In this document: piece after piece, positions 39,180 to 47,275 of the stretch
Layout: the number at the start of each line of letters is the position of its first letter
How positions within the stretch are numbered: the stretch's first letter is position 1
NCBI GenBank assembly: GCA_026416515.1
Contig: JAOAEZ010000001.1
Location: forward strand, 210,430 to 274,429
Origin: Hydrogenophilus sp.
GTDB lineage: Bacteria > Pseudomonadota > Gammaproteobacteria > Burkholderiales > Rhodocyclaceae
Length of the DNA: 64,000 nucleotides
Direction: 5' to 3'
Translations under genes and position numbers: made by a program
Notes under the pieces: model-generated
The model's database searches: none
What the model was told of the DNA's origin: nothing
The model's input: only the letters and a program-made list of their open reading frames with translations

Positions 39180-39206
39180 AAAAAAAGAGGCCCGCTTTTT
39201 CGGGCC
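39180..39206 (-). terminator. Terminator-like hairpin in the leader of the TDT gene
   Basis: On the minus strand a 6-bp stem (GGCCCG-CTTTTT-CGGGCC on plus) is followed by TC and seven Ts. It lies between the sigma-54 promoter (39274-39289) and the transporter start (39129), so it could end the activator transcript, attenuate transporter expression, or both. Confidence 0.8.
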
Positions 39207-39273
39207 CAAAAACGAGGAATAGGAGGAGAGATCTAGAAATGCTCCCTGTTGGGGCGAGGGGCAGAGAATATCC

Positions 39274-39289
39274 AGCAATTTTAATGCCC
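39274..39289 (-). promoter_or_regulatory. Sigma-54 (-24/-12) promoter toward the TDT transporter gene
   Basis: Minus-strand reading GGGCATTAAAATTGCT fits GGCA...TTGCT, with the invariant GG and GC at the required spacing. Expected start of transcription is near 39263, about 130 bases before the transporter ATG. The gene immediately upstream encodes a sigma-54 activator. Confidence 0.7.
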
Positions 39290-39354
39290 AAAAAATAAAA
39301 TCGGGAAGATATAAAAAAGCAAGAGGGAAAGGCGAAGAGGAGGAAGTGAGATGT

Positions 39355-39380
39355 CTGCCATTATCTGCCAACGATGGCAG
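39355..39380. promoter_or_regulatory. Inverted repeat, candidate activator-binding site (UAS)
   Basis: CTGCCAT-N12-ATGGCAG, a perfect 7-bp inverted repeat with half-sites 19 bases apart. It is centred about 100 bases upstream of the predicted sigma-54 start point, where bacterial enhancer-binding proteins usually bind. Confidence 0.6.
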
Positions 39381-39400
39381 TTATATGACAATATCGCCTG

Positions 39401-40756
39401 TCAGCGGCGGCGTTTGGGAGAGAGAAGACCGAGCGCAGAGAGGCGACGGTAAAGAGTTCGTTCGCTGATCCCGAGGTGAGCCGCCAGGTCTTTGCGGGAT
39501 CCCGGAAATTGATGTACCAGCTTAAGTAAGTTGGAGTTCTCCAGCTGAACCATCTGATGCTGCCAACCTGAGCGAAAGGGGAGTGGGGAGGGAGAAGAGG
39601 GATGAGGAGGAATTCGCGCCGCTGCACGGACCTCTTCAGGAAGGTCGTCGATACGAATGGTTCGACCATCGCTCATGAGAAAAGAGCGTTCTAGGATATT
39701 GCGCAGCTCCCGAACGTTTCCGGGGTAGGGGTAGGCTTCGAGGATAGCCATAGCTTCAGGATCGATGGTAACGGTTGTATCGGGAGCGATACGGGTAAGA
39801 AAGAGATTCGCCAGGAGAGGGATATCCCCCGTCCGCTCCCGAAGGGGCGGAACAGGGATGGGAAAGGTGTTGATTCGATAATAGAGGTCTTGACGAAAAC
39901 GACCCTCAGCGACCATTTGAACGAGGGGTTGATGGGTTGCAGAGATCAAGCGAATATCGGTGTGCAGGAGCTCGGTCGACCCCAATCGGCGAAAGGTCCC
40001 CGTTTCCAAAAGCCGAAGAAGCTTGACTTGCATGGAAAGGGGAATGTCGCCGAGCTCGTCTAGAAAAAGGGTCCCGCCGTTGGCTGCTTCTACTAGGCCG
40101 ATCTTACGATGAGTGGCTCCAGTGAAAGCTCCTCTTTCGTGCCCAAAGAGCTCCGATTCAAAGAGGGGTTCGGGTAACCCAGAGCAGTCGAGGGTGACGA
40201 AAGGCTTATTGGCGCGGCGACTGGCTTGATGGATTGCAGCAGCAATGAGTTCTTTCCCTGTGCCCGACTCTCCGTGGAGAAGAACCGCCGCATTGGAGGG
40301 AGCAACTCGGTCAATTAAAGTCAGTAGCCGCTTAAAAGCCGGCGAACGTCCAATCAACTGAGGGGTTTTCTTCTCGCCATGGCGGTCAAAGGGAAGAATA
40401 GTTTGCTTTTCCACGAACCATCGAATTGCGCCAGAGCTGTCGCGTACTGGTGTCAGCTCGAGCGAAACATACCGTTCCCCTTGGGCCGTCTGGTGGCAAT
40501 GAACGGCGCGCTCCTTGTGGCCAGAAATAAGAGCCGTTTGAAGGGGACAAGATTCGCCCACACGGTCGCACGGTAGATCATAGTGGTGGGAGAGTTGAAA
40601 GCAAAAGCGTTTGCTTTGAATCGCCTCTCCCATCAGGATCCGCATAGCCGGATTGGCTGCAACAATTCGATATTCGCGGTCGATGATAATGTGCGGCTCT
40701 TCTTGGAACTCAAGCCAAGAGATAAGGGCAGTGAGTTCATTGGGAGTACTGCTCAT
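39401..40756 (-). CDS. Sigma-54-dependent activator with PAS-like Cys sensor domain (FisR-like)
   Basis: 451 residues. N-terminal PAS-like domain (about 10-120) with Cys52, Cys63 and Cys70, the last two in LPCDRVGESCPL. The AAA+ domain follows (GESGTGKEL Walker A, ESELFGHERGAFTGA sigma-54 contact loop, LFLDELGDIP), then a C-terminal Fis-type helix-turn-helix (DLAAHLGISERTLYRRLSAL). The three-Cys spacing (11 and 7) equals that reported for FisR (Cys53/64/71), a sulfane-sulfur sensor of Cupriavidus that activates sigma-54 sulfide-oxidation genes. That homology is from memory. The stop of htrA is 18 bases upstream of its start, so both may be co-transcribed. Confidence 0.9.
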   Translation of the reverse strand: MSSTPNELTALISWLEFQEEPHIIIDREYRIVAANPAMRILMGEAIQSKRFCFQLSHHYDLPCDRVGESCPLQTALISGHKERAVHCHQTAQGERYVSLELTPVRDSSGAIRWFVEKQTILPFDRHGEKKTPQLIGRSPAFKRLLTLIDRVAPSNAAVLLHGESGTGKELIAAAIHQASRRANKPFVTLDCSGLPEPLFESELFGHERGAFTGATHRKIGLVEAANGGTLFLDELGDIPLSMQVKLLRLLETGTFRRLGSTELLHTDIRLISATHQPLVQMVAEGRFRQDLYYRINTFPIPVPPLRERTGDIPLLANLFLTRIAPDTTVTIDPEAMAILEAYPYPGNVRELRNILERSFLMSDGRTIRIDDLPEEVRAAARIPPHPSSPSPLPFRSGWQHQMVQLENSNLLKLVHQFPGSRKDLAAHLGISERTLYRRLSALGLLSPKRRR

Positions 40757-40774
40757 GAAGGCTTCCGACCAAAT

Positions 40775-41914
40775 TCAGGAGGAGACATCAAGGGTAACGG
40801 GTACCTCCCGCCGCTCCCCTGCGCGGTCGATGGTAAGCAGCACCGTCTCTCCAGGTTGATGGCGTTCGAGAAGGTCGAGGAGAGTATCGCGGTCCGGGGT
40901 AGGGTGGCCGTTCAGGGCAATGATCAAATCCCCTACGACCACTCGCCCATCACGAGCCGGGCGCCAAGGCTGCAATCCAGCGCGGGCCGCGGGTCCATCG
41001 GGGTCGACACCGATGATTGCAACCCCGCTGCTGATCCCTAGAGCAGCAGTAAAAGCGGGGGGAGCGATCCGTATGCCTAAGATGGGTCGAATCACCCGAC
41101 CATCTCGAATAAGACGCGGAACCAAGCGATTGACTTCATCGACAGGAATGGCGAAACCGATTCCTGCAAAGGCTCCGCTCGGACTGTAGATGGCCGTGTT
41201 AACACCGATCAGCCGGCCAGCCGAATCGAGAAGCGGTCCTCCCGAGTTTCCAGGATTGATCGCTGCGTCGGTTTGGATGACACCGCGAATGGTACGCCCT
41301 GTGACCGCCTGAATTTCTCGGTTGAGAGCACTGACAATGCCGGCGGTGAGCGTTTGATCGAGACCGAAGGGGTTACCGATCGCGTAAACCTTTTGCCCTA
41401 CTTGGAGGGTACGACTTTCACCGATAGCGATCGGTTTGAGTTGGTGACGGGGAGCACCAATCCGTAGGACTGCTAAATCCTTGTCGGGGTAAACGGCGAC
41501 AATCGCCGCTTTCCAAGTGGTTTGGTCGGCGAGGGTGACGAGCGCATGATCCGCCCCTTGGATTACATGGTAGTTGGTAACGATGTGACCATATTCGTCC
41601 CAAATGAAGCCGCTGCCTGTTCCTTGAGGAATCGTAAATAGATCGAGAGAGAAGAGTTCAAGGGCCGTTTTAGCTGTTCGAATGTGAACTGTTGAAAGAG
41701 AGGCGCTTTGAAAAACTTCGATCGCATTTTTTTCATCTTCAGCCAGAGAGCCTCGGGCAACTACCGGACGGGGCTCGAAGGAGTCCGGAGGAGGAGATCG
41801 GGGAACAAGCCCTGCAATCAATGCAGCAGCGGCGATAATGGTAATGGCAACGAGAACAAGAGGGGAAAGACGCGCCCGAACCGAGCGACGAGCGTTTGGA
41901 TTGTTAGAGAACAT
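40775..41914 (-). CDS. HtrA/DegS-family serine protease (one PDZ domain)
   Basis: Membrane-anchored periplasmic protease. The 379 residues have one N-terminal membrane segment (about 17-38), a trypsin-like domain with His in NYHVIQGAD, Asp in YPDKDLAVLRIG and Ser in INPGNSGGPLLDSAGRL, and a single C-terminal PDZ domain (from about residue 275, GIRIAPPAFTAALGISSGV then VGDLIIALNGHP). One PDZ and an N-anchor fit DegS/AlgW rather than DegP. The sigma-54 activator starts 18 bases downstream. The promoter has an inverted repeat across its -10. Confidence 0.95.
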   Translation of the reverse strand: MFSNNPNARRSVRARLSPLVLVAITIIAAAALIAGLVPRSPPPDSFEPRPVVARGSLAEDEKNAIEVFQSASLSTVHIRTAKTALELFSLDLFTIPQGTGSGFIWDEYGHIVTNYHVIQGADHALVTLADQTTWKAAIVAVYPDKDLAVLRIGAPRHQLKPIAIGESRTLQVGQKVYAIGNPFGLDQTLTAGIVSALNREIQAVTGRTIRGVIQTDAAINPGNSGGPLLDSAGRLIGVNTAIYSPSGAFAGIGFAIPVDEVNRLVPRLIRDGRVIRPILGIRIAPPAFTAALGISSGVAIIGVDPDGPAARAGLQPWRPARDGRVVVGDLIIALNGHPTPDRDTLLDLLERHQPGETVLLTIDRAGERREVPVTLDVSS

Positions 41915-41945
41915 CGATTTTGCAACCTCTACAGGTAGTTCCGCA

Positions 41946-41971
41946 GCGCTTCGACAATTGTAGCGAAGCGC
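41946..41971. promoter_or_regulatory. Inverted repeat spanning the -10 of htrA promoter
   Basis: GCGCTTCG-N10-CGAAGCGC, perfect 8-bp arms, loop ACAATTGTAG. It covers the -10 and start-point area of the minus-strand promoter, so it may be an operator. Confidence 0.6.
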
Positions 41972-41985
41972 AGGGAGCTGAGCAA
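41957..41985 (-). promoter_or_regulatory. Sigma-70 promoter of the htrA-like gene
   Basis: Minus strand TTGCTC (41985-41980), 17-base spacer, TACAAT (41962-41957), 43 bases before the ATG at 41914. Confidence 0.6.
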
Positions 41986-42015
41986 TCGGCTCTGCTTGAG
42001 AGCGCGAGAAAAGAG

Positions 42016-42045
42016 GGGGAAAAGAATTCGCCTCTTCTTTTCCCC
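42016..42045 (-). terminator. Terminator of the hsp20 operon
   Basis: GGGGAAAAGAA pairs perfectly with TTCTTTTCCCC (11 bp, 8-base loop). On the minus strand it is followed by CTCTTTTC. It lies 15 bases after the second hsp20 gene. Confidence 0.8.
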
Positions 42046-42060
42046 TTCTGAAATGTGCTT

Positions 42061-42456
42061 TTAACTGGTTTGAATTTCAATTCGCCGCGCTTGTGCCTGT
42101 TTTACCTTGGGAATCCGGAGCCTTACCACCCCGTCCGAGAACTTTGCTTCAATGGCGTGCGGGTCAAGCTCGCGTGAGAGACGGAAATGGCGGCTATAAC
42201 GCGGGGCACGCACTTCCACGATGAGAGGCTCGAGTTCAGAGGGAAGATCCAAACGAATATCCCCTTCAATCGAAAGGGTCTCCCCTTCGATTCTTACCTC
42301 AAGAGCCTCTTTGGGAACTCCCGGCAAATCGGCAAGAACGGTGATCCCTTCTTCATCTTCAATAACGTCTACCCTCGGGAGGATAGTGGGCGCCTCCGCC
42401 CCCCCCACGGTTGAAACATTCGGTTCTGAACGGGCTGGAATGGTGCGTTCGCTCAT
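42061..42456 (-). CDS. Hsp20/alpha-crystallin family small heat shock protein
   Basis: 131 residues with a central alpha-crystallin domain: DEEGITVLADLPGVPKEALE, YSRHFRLSRELD and GVVRLRIPK-type sequences. ATP-independent holdase. The terminal QTS tail has no IxI motif. Second gene behind a sigma-32-type promoter, 18 bases after the first hsp20 gene. Confidence 0.95.
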   Translation of the reverse strand: MSERTIPARSEPNVSTVGGAEAPTILPRVDVIEDEEGITVLADLPGVPKEALEVRIEGETLSIEGDIRLDLPSELEPLIVEVRAPRYSRHFRLSRELDPHAIEAKFSDGVVRLRIPKVKQAQARRIEIQTS

Positions 42457-42474
42457 CGTCTTCTCCTTTTAATC

Positions 42475-42912
42475 TTATTGAACGGTGATACGTCTCGGCA
42501 GCATATGCGCTTTACGACCGATGACGATGGTTAAAATTCCATCGCGGTAACGAGCTTCGACCCGGTCGGGATCAAGGTCGTCGGGCAAGGAGAGTGTCCG
42601 CTTAAATGCGCCGGCAAATCGCTCACGGGCGTGAACCGTTTCATTTTCTTGCTTTTCCCACGTCCCCCGCTCGCCGGCGATCGTTAACACCCCCTGTTCC
42701 AGGGTGAGCTTAAGTTTATTGGGATCAACCCCCGGAATAAAGACGTAGATGACGACGTTTTCTTTCGTTCTCCCTACATTGATCGCCGGAAAAAGCGGTA
42801 TGCCTGCCGCTTCTCGGATGGTGAGAGGCCACGCACCAAACGCGCGATCGATCTCCCGCTGCAAGCGCTCGAGTTCGTCAAGGATAAACGTCGGGAAATG
42901 AAACCAGGCCAT
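42475..42912 (-). CDS. Hsp20/alpha-crystallin family small heat shock protein
   Basis: 145 residues from ATG 42912 (MAWFHFPTFILDELERLQREI), after GGAGATTTGCG. The alpha-crystallin domain includes VIYVFIPGVDPNKLKLTLEQ, LTIAGERG and KRTLSLPDDLDPDRVEA, ending DGILTIVIGRK. First of a tandem pair of small heat shock genes with a sigma-32-like promoter. The in-frame region back to 43023 overlaps mtnA and is not part of the protein. Confidence 0.95.
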   Translation of the reverse strand: MAWFHFPTFILDELERLQREIDRAFGAWPLTIREAAGIPLFPAINVGRTKENVVIYVFIPGVDPNKLKLTLEQGVLTIAGERGTWEKQENETVHARERFAGAFKRTLSLPDDLDPDRVEARYRDGILTIVIGRKAHMLPRRITVQ

Positions 42913-42944
42913 CGCAAATCTCCTTCTAGAAGATGCATCTTCCA

Positions 42945-42973
42945 TTATGGGATTGAGGGATGCTATTTTCAAG
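42945..42973 (-). promoter_or_regulatory. Sigma-32-type heat-shock promoter of the hsp20 pair
   Basis: Minus strand CTTGAAA (42973-42967), 14-base spacer, TCCCATAA (42952-42945), a close match to CTTGAAA-N12-14-CCCCATNT. Downstream is a 14-base perfect palindrome (42929-42942, GAAGATGCATCTTC) in the leader. Confidence 0.7.
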
Positions 42974-42986
42974 GGAAAGAAGGCGA

Positions 42987-44099
42987 TCAGCGGTCCGAGG
43001 AGGAGCGGTGAGTGGAGAGCCACTCAGCGAGATCCGAGAGCGCATCGCCTCGGATTTCGCCTAATTCGGTGATGATCGCTGTAATGTACGCAGCGGGGGT
43101 AATATCGAAAGCGGGATTGACCCCCGCTTTGAGATCGGCGGGATAGAGGCGGACCGATTGCGGATGGCTTGCAGAGTGGGGAGGAGAGAGCCCAAGGGCA
43201 TAAGTTAGTTCGTCAGGGGAACGCCTTTCGATCGGTATCGTACTGCCGTCAGCGGCGGTGAGGTCGATGGTGGAGGTGGGAGCGGCGACGAGAAAAGGTA
43301 CCTGGTGGATGCGGGCTGCATAGGCTTTTAGGGCGGTCCCAATTTTATTGGCAACGTCGCCGTTCCGAGCGATACGGTCGGCTCCCACGAGGATGAGATC
43401 AATTTCCCCTCGGGCGAGGAGCCAGGCGGTAGCGTTGTCGGCAACGAGTTCTACAGGTACGCCCGCGACAGTCAACTCCCAGGCCGTGATGAGCCCTTGG
43501 AGACGAGGCCGAGTTTCACTGGCGATTACCCGGAGGGGGATCCCTTGAGCATGGGCTCGGTAGATAGGAGCTAAAGCCGTTCCGATTCCACAGGTGGCTA
43601 CCCAACCCGCGTTGCAGTGGGTGAGAATGGTAACAGGTCGTCCGGGGTAAAGGGCATGGCACTGGGCGATCCAGGGAAGGCCGAAGTCGCCAATCGCCTC
43701 TGTCGCACGGGCATCTTCGAGTAAAAGCGATTCCGCAAAGCTCCAGGCGGCGTGACAGCGCTCTTCAGGGGGAAGAGGTTGAAGATGACAGGCAATGCGG
43801 TGCAGGGCAGTGTGGAGATTTACCGCAGTGGGGCGGGTGCGAGCGAGCAGGGTCAAAGATTGCGCAAGTGATTGATCGCTCGGGTCTTTTTCCATCGCTA
43901 AGGCAACCCCGAAAGCCGCAGTGACCCCGATGAGCGGCGCACCTCGAACCGCCATAGTAGTGATGGCGTCAGCGACTTGTTGGAGGTCAGTAAGACGAAT
44001 AAAAGAGAGTTCGAAGGGAAGATACCGTTGATCAAGGATTTCAACGGTTTTTCCTATACAGCGAATGGTGGAATAGGGAGGAAGAGGGGGTATTGCCAC
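42987..44099 (-). CDS. mtnA: S-methyl-5-thioribose-1-phosphate isomerase
   Basis: Methionine salvage: isomerises methylthioribose-1-phosphate to the ribulose form. Family motifs: VRGAPLIGVTAAFGVALAM, HCNAGWVATCGIGTALAPIY (catalytic Cys), SETRPRLQG and LVGADRIARNGDVANKIGT (catalytic Asp). The start is GTG 44099 (AIPPLPPYSTIRC, 370 aa); the ribosome site is weak. The frame reaches 44204, but that extension is unconserved. It sits downstream of ppc with a 390-base structured leader. Confidence 0.93.
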   Translation of the reverse strand: MAIPPLPPYSTIRCIGKTVEILDQRYLPFELSFIRLTDLQQVADAITTMAVRGAPLIGVTAAFGVALAMEKDPSDQSLAQSLTLLARTRPTAVNLHTALHRIACHLQPLPPEERCHAAWSFAESLLLEDARATEAIGDFGLPWIAQCHALYPGRPVTILTHCNAGWVATCGIGTALAPIYRAHAQGIPLRVIASETRPRLQGLITAWELTVAGVPVELVADNATAWLLARGEIDLILVGADRIARNGDVANKIGTALKAYAARIHQVPFLVAAPTSTIDLTAADGSTIPIERRSPDELTYALGLSPPHSASHPQSVRLYPADLKAGVNPAFDITPAAYITAIITELGEIRGDALSDLAEWLSTHRSSSDR

Positions 44100-44489
44100 T
44101 GTTTTTTTGCTCGCTAGAGATAATGCGAATTCTATCGCGATGGTGTAAAAGTTGAGAAAGGAGAAGCAGGTTGTTTCGTTGCAACCGCCGTATTTTGGGA
44201 ACACCGCTCTTTGGGCGGTAAGCCGGTTGTTGCCGGCAAAAGGAAAGAGGGGCGGAGGGGTCGTCTTTTGCCAAGATACAATAGCGAACGACTGCCGTGT
44301 TCGCCCAGGTCACTACCGCTGTCTCTCGAGGTTTTCCCGCATGGTTCCGGGTACCGGAGAATAGGGGTAAACCGAACAAAACGAGGACTTTGTCTGCGAT
44401 ACTTTGGTTCATGCCGATCATTACGCGGTCGGGGCATTCGCAGCTGAGTTCTGAGTCCAGCGATATTGGTGCTTTCTGGGATCGCGATG
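44100..44489 (-). other. Gene-free mtnA leader with three tandem stem-loops
   Basis: 390 bases between ppc and mtnA. Three successive inverted repeats, at 44169-44186 (GGTTG/CAACC), 44203-44219 (ACCGC/GCGGT) and 44222-44237 (GCCGG/CCGGC), occupy about 70 bases of the presumed minus-strand leader. No convincing gene is present. Frames on both strands have unlikely composition. Could include the ppc terminator or a cis-acting RNA. Confidence 0.45.
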
Positions 44490-47234
44490 TTATCCGCTGT
44501 TGCGTAATCCAGCGGCAATGCCGTTGATCGCCAAGTGAATTCCCAGGCGAAGGCGAGGATCGTGATCGCCCGCGCGGTGACGGCGCAGAAGCTCTACTTG
44601 AACGAGGTGAAGAGGGTCGATATAGGGGAAGCGATTTTTGATCGAGCGCTTGAGAAGGGGATTGCCGTCCAAAAGCTCTTTCTGGCCAGTGATCGTCAAG
44701 AGCCAGCGGACAGTCCGGTGCCACTCATCTTTGATGAGCGCGAAAATTTCCGTGGCCCTTTTTTGGTTCCGAACAAGGGCAATATATCGTTCGGCGATAG
44801 TGAGGTCGCTTTTTCCCAGAACCATGTCCATATTGCTGAGCAACGTGGCGAAAAAACTCCACCGAGTTGCCATTTGACGAAGGAGGTCAATCCGCGTTTG
44901 AGGACTTTCTCCATTAGTGGCTGCTTCCTCAACCCACTCTTCGACTGCGCTGCCGAAACCATACCATCCGGGGAGCATGATCCGGGTCTGCGACCAAGAG
45001 AAAACCCAAGGGATAGCCCGTAGGTCTTCGATTTTCCGACTGTTGGACCGAGAAGCAGGACGGGAGCCGATGTTGAGGGTAGAGATTTCGTCGATCGGCG
45101 TTGCTTCCCAGAAGAAGGCTTCAAATCCTTCCGTTTCATAGACAAGCGCGCGGTAAGCTCGGTAGGCACGAGTGGCAAGGTCGTCCATGATCGCTTCGTA
45201 ACTAGGGTCAGGGGGTGACCCGTCTTTATGCAGGAGCGATGCCTCTAAGGTGGCCGCAACTAAGACTTCAAGGTTACGACGCCCAAGCTCTGCATTGGCA
45301 TACTTGGCAGCGATAACTTCGCCTTGCTCGGTTAGCTTTAGCTGACCCGCTACGGCTCCTTTGGGTTGAGCGAGAATTGCCTGATAACTGGGGCCACCGC
45401 CTCGCCCTACCGTTCCGCCCCGCCCATGAAAGAGGCGCAAACGAACTCCATGAGCGGCGGCGGCAGAGACAAGAGATTGTTGCGCACGGTAGAGGGCCCA
45501 GTTGGCAGCTAGATAGCCTCCGTCTTTGTTGGAGTCAGAATAACCGAGCATGACCTCTTGGCAATTTCCGCGTTTGATGAGCCAGCGGCGGTAGAGAGGG
45601 TGGGTAACCATCGCGGAAAAAATAGAGGCAGCCGCCGTGAGGTCGGAGATTGTTTCGAAAAGGGGAACAATCTCTACCGCCAAGTGGTCTTCCCATGGGC
45701 GCAAAAGTCCAACCTCTTTGAGCAAGATGGCAACTTCTAAGATGTCGGAGAGCGATTCGGTTTTCGAAATGATGTATTGTTGGATCGCTTCTGGACCAAG
45801 GGTGTCATGAACCCAACGGGCGGTGTTAAGAATCGCAAGCTCGCTTTCCGTTAGCGGGGTGAGCGGATAGCCGTGAGGACGAAGTGGCCTCGAAGTAGAG
45901 AGCTCTTCGGTAAGAAGTTGAATGCGCTCCTCTTCGTTCATCGCCCAATAGTGGCAACCCGGCCGCGCGATGGCGAGGAGTTCGGCAACGACGGTTTCGT
46001 GAACGGCGCTGTTTTGCCGGAGGTCAAGGACGGCGAGGTGAAAACCAAAGACTTTGACCGCAATCCGCAGTTCGGCCAGAGGACCATCGGCGATGGTGTG
46101 CGCATTAGCGGCAACAAGAGCGTCGGCGATGGTGGTGAGGTCGGCAGCAAATTGGTCAGGGCTTCGGTAAGGAGCAAGGGTAACGGCAGGTAACCGACGC
46201 GGCAGATGGCCGACCAGTTGTTGATAGGTAGCGGCGAGGCGGGCGTAAATTGCTTTAAGCGCTTGGCGGTAATACTCGTCAGCACGGTGTGGAGAGGGAG
46301 TGCCAGCTTGGGCTGCAAGGGCAGCGAGTGCGTCGGTGACTGGAGAAAGGGCGGCTGCCAGCGAGAGCTTCCCACCGAGTCGATGAACTTCGTCGAGATA
46401 GTATTCAAGAACAGCAGCGGCATGCCGCGTAGCGGTTTCCCGGAGAACTTCAGCGGTGACGTAGGGATTGCCATCTCGGTCGCCCCCTACCCACGAGCCG
46501 ACCTGGAGATAGGGAGTTGCGGTGAGGACGCCTGTTTTTTGCGTGAGGAATCGGTAGATTTTAGGAACTTGAGTTAGAAAAGTAGTCCGAAAGTAGTTGA
46601 TGACGTTGTTGACTTCGTCGACAACAGCAATGCGTGTAGGACGGATCAGCCGAGTAAGCCATAGAGTGAGAATTGCCCGACACAACTCCTCCTCCAGCTC
46701 TGCCCGTTCCTCCGGTGTCAGAAGGGTTCGGTCACGGCGAGCCAGGAGTTGAGCGATTTCCGCTTCCCGTTGGAGGACTGCTTGCCGCTGAACTTCGGTG
46801 GGATGGGCGGTGAGAACAGGACGGATGCAGGCCTTCGCGAAGAATGATTCGAGGGTCTTCTGGTCAATTCCTGCTTGCTTTAAAGCGGCTAAGGTGTGGG
46901 CTAGGTCCCCTGGTTTCGGCGGTGACCCTGCCAAAGCGTGGATACGGGTGCGGCGAAGATGGTGTTGGTCTTCGGCGATATTCACAAGATGGGAAAAGAG
47001 GGTAAAAGCCCGAATCACCACAATGGCCTCGTCGCGGCTCATCGAGGTAAGGATTTGATGAAGGGCGCTGGCGTCGGCATCGCCTCGGTGGATCGCGATT
47101 GAGGCTTGGCGAATGGTTTCGACAAGCGCGAAGGCGCGCTCACCGTGCTGGGAGCGAATCGCTTCTCCCAACAAGCGACCTAATTGACGGATCTCCTCTT
47201 TGAGAGGTTCTTCTTTTTCTGATTTAGGAGCCAT
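44490..47234 (-). CDS. ppc: Phosphoenolpyruvate carboxylase
   Basis: Carboxylates PEP to oxaloacetate, anaplerotic. The 914-residue product has the normal length and motifs: TAHPTEVQRQAVLQREAEIA (catalytic His), GSWVGGDRDGNP, LGYSDSNKDGGYLAANWALY, HGRGGTVGRGGGPSYQAI and a C-terminal end INGIAAGLRNSG. Starts at ATG 47234. Confidence 0.98.
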   Translation of the reverse strand: MAPKSEKEEPLKEEIRQLGRLLGEAIRSQHGERAFALVETIRQASIAIHRGDADASALHQILTSMSRDEAIVVIRAFTLFSHLVNIAEDQHHLRRTRIHALAGSPPKPGDLAHTLAALKQAGIDQKTLESFFAKACIRPVLTAHPTEVQRQAVLQREAEIAQLLARRDRTLLTPEERAELEEELCRAILTLWLTRLIRPTRIAVVDEVNNVINYFRTTFLTQVPKIYRFLTQKTGVLTATPYLQVGSWVGGDRDGNPYVTAEVLRETATRHAAAVLEYYLDEVHRLGGKLSLAAALSPVTDALAALAAQAGTPSPHRADEYYRQALKAIYARLAATYQQLVGHLPRRLPAVTLAPYRSPDQFAADLTTIADALVAANAHTIADGPLAELRIAVKVFGFHLAVLDLRQNSAVHETVVAELLAIARPGCHYWAMNEEERIQLLTEELSTSRPLRPHGYPLTPLTESELAILNTARWVHDTLGPEAIQQYIISKTESLSDILEVAILLKEVGLLRPWEDHLAVEIVPLFETISDLTAAASIFSAMVTHPLYRRWLIKRGNCQEVMLGYSDSNKDGGYLAANWALYRAQQSLVSAAAAHGVRLRLFHGRGGTVGRGGGPSYQAILAQPKGAVAGQLKLTEQGEVIAAKYANAELGRRNLEVLVAATLEASLLHKDGSPPDPSYEAIMDDLATRAYRAYRALVYETEGFEAFFWEATPIDEISTLNIGSRPASRSNSRKIEDLRAIPWVFSWSQTRIMLPGWYGFGSAVEEWVEEAATNGESPQTRIDLLRQMATRWSFFATLLSNMDMVLGKSDLTIAERYIALVRNQKRATEIFALIKDEWHRTVRWLLTITGQKELLDGNPLLKRSIKNRFPYIDPLHLVQVELLRRHRAGDHDPRLRLGIHLAINGIAAGLRNSG

Positions 47235-47275
47235 GGCCGCTTACCCTAACGGGGATGATAGATGATCGTCATTGA

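Noticed and set aside
44132-44518. 128-codon minus-strand frame between ppc and mtnA
   Set aside because: Overlaps the end of ppc in another frame and its translation resembles no protein; the region looks like a leader.
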